A stretch of DNA of 64,000 bases from JBCFAY01 sp038562375 (GTDB lineage: Bacteria > Bacillota > Clostridia > Christensenellales > CAG-138), in NCBI GenBank assembly GCA_038562375.1, contig JBCFAY010000016.1, forward strand, positions 1-64,000, read 5' to 3'. The position numbers were made by a program, and so were the translations under genes. A model generated the notes under the pieces. The model had not been told where the DNA came from. It did no database searches and worked only from the letters and a program-made list of their open reading frames with translations. This document shows, in pieces, positions 58,725 through 64,000 of this stretch. Numbering within the stretch: the first letter of the stretch is position 1; each line of letters starts with the position of its first letter.

Positions 58725-60464
58725 TTATTCGATATTTTTCAGCTTTCCGACGACGGATTCGTCGGGCGTGACGTACGCGGTGCGATTTGTGGTGTAAATC
58801 ACCATCCCGGGCTTGGCGCCGGACGGTTTTTTCACGTATTTGCGGGGCGTATAGTCGACCGGCACCAGCGCTCCCCCCCGGGCGCGGCTATAATACGCGG
58901 CCAACAGCGCCGCCTCCTCGATCGTCGACGGCGGGATCGGCCCATCCTTCTTCACGATGACGTGCGAGCCGGCGAAGCCCTTCGCGTGCAGCCACAAGTC
59001 CTCCGGCGAAGCGAACGAAAGCGTCAGCGCGTCGTTCTGGCGGTTGTTCTTGCCGACATAGATATCCAGCCCGTCCGAGGAAACGTAGTGGAGCGGCTTC
59101 GACGGCGGCGTCTTCTGGCGTTTGCCCCTGGGCGCGGAAGGCCGAAGATACCCTTCCTGCTCCAATTCCGCACGAAGCTCGTCGAGTTCGGCGTCCGTGG
59201 TGCACTTTTCGAGATTGTCGAGCTGCCCTTCGAGGTACAAAAGCTCTTCCTCGGCCTCGCGAAGCAGCGTTTTCGCCTGCTCGCGCGCCGCGCGGAGCTT
59301 CTGGTATTTCTTATAGTATTTCTGCGCGTTGTCCGCCGGAGAGAGCCTTTCGTCCAGAGGCACGATCCTTTTTTGCGGCGGGTCGCTGTAATAGTCCTCC
59401 AAAACCGCCTCCTTCGCGCCCTTTCGGATCAAATGCAGCGAGGCGAGGATGAGTTCTCCCATCAGGCGGTATTCCTCCATCCGATCCTCGGAAAGGAGCG
59501 TTTCCCGGTGCAGCGCGGCCTTCTTCTCGCAGCGCTCCACGTTGTTGGCAAGGATGTGCGCCAATGATGCCGAGCGCCGCTTATGGCGCTCCCGCATCGC
59601 GCGCACGGCGTAGAACTCGTCGATCGCCTCGTTCATGGAGGGCATCCGGCGGAGGTTCTCCTCCGGCGCGAACGGCGTGAACGGATAAACGCGCACGGCG
59701 CGATCCCCGTCCATGATGAGCGTCGGCTCAAACGCCCCGCGTTCGAAGTCCGAGTACAGCTTGTATAAAAAGGCGCTGATCCTGCGCTTATCCGCCTCGG
59801 GCATGTCCTCGAGGCGCTGCGGCTGATCACCGAGCGCGGCCGCGCAGATTTCCTGGGCAACCGCGGGCGCGAGGCCGCTGAAGATTTCGCTGAGGCGCTT
59901 GTCCGCTCTGCCTTCGCCTTTGAGCGCCTCAAAAAAGCGCACTTCGTCCGCCTCGCGCGGATCCTCTTTATCCTGTGCGGGCGGCAAAAGATACTTGACC
60001 CCGGGCAAAACGGAGCGCACGCTCGACATGAAAGGCGACACACGGCGGATCGAATCGACCACGAGCCCCTTGTCGTCCACAAGTATGATGTTCGAATGCT
60101 TCCCCATGATCTCGACGATCAGCTCGAAAGGCGCGGGGTCGCCGAGCTCGTCGCGCGCCTCGACCACGATGCCCGCGACCCGGTCGAGCCCCCGCTGGCG
60201 AACATCCAGCACGCGCGCGCCCATGAGCCTTCTTCTGAGCAGCATGCAGAACATCGGCGCTTCGGCGGGATTCGGCGGATTCGTATCGGTCAGGTGGACG
60301 CGGCACTGATCCGCGGCGGCGCACAGCAAAAGCCGACGGTTCATGCCGCCGGCGCGTACAGAGAGTATCAGCTCGTCGCGTTCGGGCTGATTGATCTTAT
60401 CGATTTTTCCATTGATGAGACAGGAAAGTTCCTTTACGACCGCATACAGCGAGAGTCCGTCCAT
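58725..60464 (-). CDS. rqcH: Rqc2 homologue RqcH (NFACT family)
   Basis: 579 residues: N-terminal NFACT-N domain (DGLSLYAVVKELSCLINGKI, DLILSVRAGG-like, ELIVEIMGKHSNIILVD), a long coiled-coil (about 270-430) and the NFACT-R domain (YVSSDGLDIYVGKNNRQNDAL, DLWLHAKGFAGSHVIVK). It binds split 50S subunits with peptidyl-tRNA and adds C-terminal alanine tails for degradation. Four bases downstream of yerC. Confidence 0.94.
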   Translation of the reverse strand: MDGLSLYAVVKELSCLINGKIDKINQPERDELILSVRAGGMNRRLLLCAAADQCRVHLTDTNPPNPAEAPMFCMLLRRRLMGARVLDVRQRGLDRVAGIVVEARDELGDPAPFELIVEIMGKHSNIILVDDKGLVVDSIRRVSPFMSSVRSVLPGVKYLLPPAQDKEDPREADEVRFFEALKGEGRADKRLSEIFSGLAPAVAQEICAAALGDQPQRLEDMPEADKRRISAFLYKLYSDFERGAFEPTLIMDGDRAVRVYPFTPFAPEENLRRMPSMNEAIDEFYAVRAMRERHKRRSASLAHILANNVERCEKKAALHRETLLSEDRMEEYRLMGELILASLHLIRKGAKEAVLEDYYSDPPQKRIVPLDERLSPADNAQKYYKKYQKLRAAREQAKTLLREAEEELLYLEGQLDNLEKCTTDAELDELRAELEQEGYLRPSAPRGKRQKTPPSKPLHYVSSDGLDIYVGKNNRQNDALTLSFASPEDLWLHAKGFAGSHVIVKKDGPIPPSTIEEAALLAAYYSRARGGALVPVDYTPRKYVKKPSGAKPGMVIYTTNRTAYVTPDESVVGKLKNIE

Positions 60465-60467
60465 CGA

Positions 60468-60776
60468 TCAACCTTCCTTGTTTCGGGCCAATCGGTCCAG
60501 CACGAGCTGGTATCCGCCGGCGCCGTACTCAAGCGACCGGTTGACGCGGCTGATGGTCGCCGTGCTTGCGCCGAGCCTTTCCGAAATGTCGTGATAAGTC
60601 ACGTTCTTCCGAAGGAGCTTGGCGACCTCAAGGCGCTGCGAAATGGACTTTAATTCCGCGATCGTGCAGATATCCTCAAAAAAGCGATAGCATTCCTCGC
60701 GGCTTCGAAGCGTCAGCACCGCGTCGAAAAGCGCGTCGTTCTCCTTGCTGCGCAAACGGGACGAAACTTCTTCCAT
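60468..60776 (-). CDS. yerC: YerC/YecD-family TrpR-like DNA-binding protein
   Basis: 102 residues: LRSREECYRFFEDICTIAEL, KSISQRLEVAKLLRKNVTYH, DISERLGASTATISRVNRSL and a C-terminal GAGGYQLVLDRL. The TrpR-like fold with a helix-turn-helix at ISERLGASTATISRVN indicates a small regulator. The ATG at 60776 (GGAGAGG 7 bases upstream) is preferred over a longer frame. Its promoter contains a 24-bp palindrome, so autoregulation is plausible. Confidence 0.93.
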   Translation of the reverse strand: MEEVSSRLRSKENDALFDAVLTLRSREECYRFFEDICTIAELKSISQRLEVAKLLRKNVTYHDISERLGASTATISRVNRSLEYGAGGYQLVLDRLARNKEG

Positions 60777-60921
60777 ACCGATTCCTCTCCGAATCACTTG
60801 CTGTCGTTTCGATCTTAAAACCCTGCGCCGGCATACCGTTTTTCGGCGGCCTTCGGGCGAAGGGAGCATGTCCGATCCCGCCGCGTCCGGGCGGTAAGGG
60901 CACATACGGCAACTGTTCTTA

Positions 60922-60945
60922 CTTTCGTATTGTATCATACGAAAG
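60922..60945 (-). promoter_or_regulatory. yerC promoter with a palindromic operator
   Basis: CTTTCGTAT and ATACGAAAG arms (9 bp, 6-base centre) form a perfect palindrome. The minus-strand TACAAT (60929-60934) and TATGAT (60934-60939) -10 candidates lie inside it, with TGTATT 17 bases further upstream. Fits an autorepressed yerC-rqcH transcript. Confidence 0.65.
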
Positions 60946-60970
60946 CGGGAAAATACAGAGGGTTTCCTCG

Positions 60971-61582
60971 TTAGAGCAGCTCGATCGACGAGGCGGATAC
61001 CTCGTAAGCGACGCGGCTGACGATCTCTGCGTTGATCGATTTTTGGTATTCGCGGCTCTGTATGCGCCCGAGCACGCGCACGCGGCTCCCGACCTCGAGT
61101 TCCGAGGCGAACCGCGCGTTTCTGCCCCAGGCGATGCAGGGAAGATAATCGGATTTATTGTAGCTTCGGTTCACGGCGATCAAAAGATCCGCGATCTCAC
61201 GTGAAAACGGCGTCATCCGATAGACCGGGCGCTTGCAGACATATCCTTCGAGCGCAATCTCGTTGATGCAGGCGCGAAGCCCATCCTCCGCCTCGATCGA
61301 GCGGGCGAACACCGTGATGACGAGGCGATTGCCGCCGTCTACATGCTTGTTGTACGAGCGCAGCTGGCCGTGGATCACCACCGGGAGCTCCGGCTCGATC
61401 CTGCAGAGCGACATCAGCCGATCGGAAAGCGTCACCGGCAGGATATCCTTCGCGCCGCTGAGACGATCGACCAAAAGCGTCGTCGTATAAAAGTTTTCAC
61501 CGAAAAGATTATGGCTGAAGATTGGCTTCTGACCGACAACCCCTGAAACGCAGACGCGATTATTTTCATATTGCTGATCCAT
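60971..61582 (-). CDS. Tandem OB-fold single-stranded-DNA-binding-like protein
   Basis: 203 residues. Two OB domains: first (about 5-100) NNRVCVSGVVGQKPIFSHNL, ILPVTLSDRLMSLC, PVVIHGQLRSYNKHVDGGNR; second (about 105-195) NEIALEGYVCKRPVYRMTPF, SDYLPCIAWGRNARFASEL, GSRVRVLGRIQSREYQKSIN. The second domain has the SSB-like sequence LPCIAWGRNA. It is unlike full SSB (no acidic tail). Upstream of yerC, which has its own promoter. Likely replication- or recombination-related. Confidence 0.78.
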   Translation of the reverse strand: MDQQYENNRVCVSGVVGQKPIFSHNLFGENFYTTTLLVDRLSGAKDILPVTLSDRLMSLCRIEPELPVVIHGQLRSYNKHVDGGNRLVITVFARSIEAEDGLRACINEIALEGYVCKRPVYRMTPFSREIADLLIAVNRSYNKSDYLPCIAWGRNARFASELEVGSRVRVLGRIQSREYQKSINAEIVSRVAYEVSASSIELL

Positions 61583-61700
61583 AGCTGCCTCCATGCCGTA
61601 AGAGATGCTAAAAAAGTCTATTCTTTGCAGGCAGCGTTTATTCGATATGTACACAAAGGATAAGCTACGTCAAGCGGAGAAAGGTTGATCGGATCGATCG

Positions 61701-62093
61701 CTATTGCGCGGTGTTCGCGACGTGTTGTTCCTGGGGCAGCAGACCGTTTAAAATGCACAGCAGCGCGCGCAAGGTATTGGGATCGAGTTCTTTGGCGCGG
61801 CAGAGCGCGTTGACAAGCTCGGGGGATTGCTCTTTGAGCTCCGCAAGGCGGATGATCTCGGCGGCGGAGAGCGACGCTTCCTCGGGCCCGGAGTTGAGCA
61901 CGAGGCGATCCATCGTCACCCCGTAAAGCTCCGCGAGCGAGCGCAGCACCTCCAGGCTGGGCGTGCGTTTGCCGGACTCGTACTGGGAAAGAGCGGTATT
62001 GGAAATACCGAGTTTCTGCGCGGTCTGCATCTGCGTAAATCCGCTGCCGAGCCGCATTTTCTTCAAGCGCTGCGCAAGTAGCGTTTTGTTCAT
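61701..62093 (-). CDS. XRE-family helix-turn-helix regulator
   Basis: 130 residues. The HTH (about 6-62) is AQRLKKMRLGSGFTQMQTAQ, KLGISNTALSQYESGKRTPS, EVLRSLAELYGVTMDRL. The C-terminal half is a helical region (LAELKEQSPELVNALCRAKE) that may dimerise or bind a ligand. Target unknown. Divergent from recD2. Confidence 0.88.
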   Translation of the reverse strand: MNKTLLAQRLKKMRLGSGFTQMQTAQKLGISNTALSQYESGKRTPSLEVLRSLAELYGVTMDRLVLNSGPEEASLSAAEIIRLAELKEQSPELVNALCRAKELDPNTLRALLCILNGLLPQEQHVANTAQ

Positions 62094-62248
62094 GGTTCGT
62101 CTGCTCCTTTTGGACGCTGGCGATTCCGGCGAATTATCGACCCTTGGATGTGATCCGATGGGATTATTTTAGGCCATCCTTTGACGAAAAACAACCATAT
62201 TCCTCAAAATACGGCATTTTTTTACTTAATGCGCCTTCAAAACGGTTG

Positions 62249-62257
62249 TGATAAAAT
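62249..62257 (+). promoter_or_regulatory. Extended -10 promoter of the recD2 gene
   Basis: TGATAAAAT, an extended -10, 29 bases before the ATG at 62287; AAAGGAG lies 6 bases before the ATG. No clear -35. Confidence 0.45.
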
Positions 62258-62286
62258 AAAAAGAACGATGGTAAAAGGAGCGCGGG

Positions 62287-64000
62287 ATGGAAATCAGCGG
62301 CACGATAAAAACGATCGTCTATCGCAGCGAAGCGAACGGGTTCACCGTTTTGGAGCTTGTGGATGCATCGGGAGATGAAATCACCGCCGTCGGCACCCTG
62401 CCTCTCGCCTGCGTCGGCGAAAGCGTCGAGCTCAGCGGGGAATGGACGGAGCACCGCGCCTATGGGATGCAGTTTAAGGCCGATTCCTATAAATCCCTTT
62501 CACCCGCCACGCTCGCCGCGCTCAAAAGCTATCTTGCGAGCGGCCTCATCAAGGGCGTCGGGGAAGCGACCGCGCAGAACATCGTCCGGGCCTTCGGACT
62601 CGAAACGCTCAGCGTGCTCGAGAACGAGCCGGAGCGTTTGACCGAGGTTATCGGCATCGGCAAGCTGCGCGCGGAAACCATCGCCGCGTCCTTCCTCTCG
62701 CAAAAACAGATGCGCGATACGGTGATAAAGCTTCAGGAGCTCGGCGTCAGCGCCCCGCACGCGGTGAAGCTGTATAAGCTTCTGGGCGAGTTTTCCCTTC
62801 CCCGCATTCAGGAGAACCCCTATTCCCTTACCGAATACGTCGATTCAATCGGCTTTAAAACGGCGGACCGCATTGCGTTGAGCATGGGCATCGCCCAGGA
62901 TTCCCCGTTCCGCGTGCAGGCGGGTCTCCGCTACGTGCTCTCCTTTGCGCATCGCGAGGGCCATACGTTTCTGCCGCGCGAGCGCCTGATCGCGATCGCG
63001 TGCGATGCGCTGAACGCAGAGGTTCGCCCCGTGGAAACCGCGCTCGACGACATGATACTCGACCGTCGGCTGCTCTATCGCATGATCGCGGGCGTCGACG
63101 CGGTGTTTTTACCCTTTTCGTTCTTCCAGGAAAACACCTGCGCAAAAGCGCTGTATGAGTTGAGCGCCGCCGAGGCAAAGCTTCCGTTTCATGGGGAAGA
63201 CGATATTGCCAAGCTCGAAAAGCAGCTCTGCCTGTCCCTCGCGCCGCAGCAGCTCGACGCGGTGCGCATGGCGCTCAGGAACCCGGTGTTCGTGATCACC
63301 GGCGGTCCCGGCACGGGCAAAACGACCATACTGCGCTTCGTCCACGAACTGCTGGCGAAGCAAGGTTTCGACGTGGAGCTGTGCGCGCCTACGGGGCGCG
63401 CGGCCAAGCATATGAGCGAGGCGACCGGGTGCGAAGCCAAGACCATCCACCGCCTGCTCGAGTACGGCTTCGAAGAGGAGACGTTCGGGCGCAACGCCGA
63501 GAACCCGCTGAAGGCGGATGCCGTCATCGTCGACGAGATGTCCATGGTCGACGTGCCGCTCCTAAGCGCGCTCCTTCGCGCACTCACGCCGCAGACGCGC
63601 CTCATCATGGTCGGAGACGCCGACCAGCTTCCGCCGGTCGGCCCGGGCAACACCTTAAGGGATATCATTGAATCGGGCATAATCCCCGTGATCCGTCTGA
63701 CCGAAATCTTTCGTCAGGCGCAGGAGAGCCTGATCGTCACCAACGCCCACCGCATCAACGCGGGCAAGATGCCGGAGCTCGACGCGAAGGACGCGGATTT
63801 TCGCTTCGAACAGCTCGACGATGCGAACGCTCTCTTAGGCAGGCTCGTCTACCTTTGTTCCGGCCGCTCGGGCGCTTTGGGTACCGGGGATCCGTTCAAG
63901 GATGTGCAGGTGCTCGCGCCCATGAAAAAAGGGGCGCTCGGCGTTCACGCGCTCAACGCGCGGCTCCAGGCGGCGCTCAACCCGCCCGCGCGCCACAAAA
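62287..64000 (+). CDS. recD2: ATP-dependent RecD2-like DNA helicase, C-terminus outside window
   Basis: The frame is open from the ATG at 62287 to the window end (571 codons). The N-terminal OB-like region (EISGTIKTIVYRSEANGFTV) and helix-hairpin-helix-like repeats (LIKGVGEATAQNIVRAFGLE, EVIGIGKLRAETIAASF) are followed by the SF1 motor: motif I TGGPGTGKTTIL, motif Ia CAPTGRAAKHM, motif II IVDEMSMVDV, motif III GDADQLPPVGPGN and motif IV TEIFRQA. RecD2 is a 5'-3' helicase for repair that does not need RecBC. Only the C-terminus is missing. Confidence 0.93.
   Translation, partial: MEISGTIKTIVYRSEANGFTVLELVDASGDEITAVGTLPLACVGESVELSGEWTEHRAYGMQFKADSYKSLSPATLAALKSYLASGLIKGVGEATAQNIVRAFGLETLSVLENEPERLTEVIGIGKLRAETIAASFLSQKQMRDTVIKLQELGVSAPHAVKLYKLLGEFSLPRIQENPYSLTEYVDSIGFKTADRIALSMGIAQDSPFRVQAGLRYVLSFAHREGHTFLPRERLIAIACDALNAEVRPVETALDDMILDRRLLYRMIAGVDAVFLPFSFFQENTCAKALYELSAAEAKLPFHGEDDIAKLEKQLCLSLAPQQLDAVRMALRNPVFVITGGPGTGKTTILRFVHELLAKQGFDVELCAPTGRAAKHMSEATGCEAKTIHRLLEYGFEEETFGRNAENPLKADAVIVDEMSMVDVPLLSALLRALTPQTRLIMVGDADQLPPVGPGNTLRDIIESGIIPVIRLTEIFRQAQESLIVTNAHRINAGKMPELDAKDADFRFEQLDDANALLGRLVYLCSGRSGALGTGDPFKDVQVLAPMKKGALGVHALNARLQAALNPPARHK

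Overview
The window looks like a chromosomal segment of a moderately high-GC, strictly anaerobic, endospore-forming member of the Clostridia. The evidence is a complete spoIIAA-spoIIAB-sigF locus, CotF-type coat proteins, a GerMN lipoprotein and a candidate Spo0E-like protein for sporulation; an [FeFe]-hydrogenase, a 2-oxoacid:ferredoxin oxidoreductase and flavodoxin/ferredoxin proteins for anaerobic redox chemistry; and a CIRCE-controlled groESL operon. A Christensenellales-like affiliation is plausible but cannot be proven from sequence alone. No rRNA, tRNA, CRISPR array, transposase or prophage is visible. The first and last genes (rsmD and a recD2-type helicase) run off the window.

Layout. 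1-7.2 kb (minus strand): rsmD, alr, an amidohydrolase, nnr, acpS, a P1-family peptidase, birA and recX. 7.3-12.0 kb: coat proteins, a lipoprotein, an ArsR-like remnant, a small zinc-ribbon protein, a peptidoglycan-binding protein and the SigF locus. 12.4-17.1 kb: dCMP deaminase, groESL and a four-gene DUF2089/YvlB/YvlD-like membrane-stress cluster. 17.5-22 kb: a candidate structured leader RNA, a NitT/TauT-type ABC pair, a GIY-YIG protein, a Gly/Cys-repeat membrane protein and glyQS. 22-27 kb: phosphoesterase, RdgB, a PQQ-type propeller protein, an MFS transporter and an unknown membrane protein. 27-30.4 kb: the 2-oxoacid ferredoxin oxidoreductase operon and a P-loop ATPase. 30.4-36 kb: a COG2509 flavoprotein, the c-di-AMP synthase pair cdaA-cdaR, a SpoIIE-type phosphatase and small regulators. 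36-43.8 kb: mrdA-mreD-mreC, mreB, maf, a truncated GlmU-like enzyme and mscL. 43.9-47.8 kb: a three-gene ABC export/envelope system. 48-54.3 kb: hydrogenase, flavodoxin-ferredoxin protein, an LCP cell-wall ligase, an M15 peptidase and tmk. 54.3-64 kb: a JAMM-HflX fusion, an alanine symporter, GerMN protein, rqcH, yerC, a tandem OB-fold protein, an XRE regulator and recD2.

Functionally the genes fall into envelope growth (Alr, GlmU-like, MrdA/MreBCD, LCP, M15, CdaA/CdaR), sporulation, anaerobic electron transfer, and translation or proteostasis (GlyQS, RqcH, HflX, GroESL).

The most unusual signals are non-coding. (i) A dispersed, strongly structured repeat family has three diverged copies (12.2, 17.3 and 49.8-50.1 kb) that keep the same hairpin architecture while the paired bases change, and two copies are bracketed by duplicated hairpins. 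(ii) A roughly 185-nt candidate leader RNA with mutually exclusive 3' pairings precedes an orphan ABC transporter. (iii) Perfect palindromic operators overlap or abut the promoters of the oxidoreductase operon, hflX and yerC. (iv) maf appears to be transcribed leaderless.
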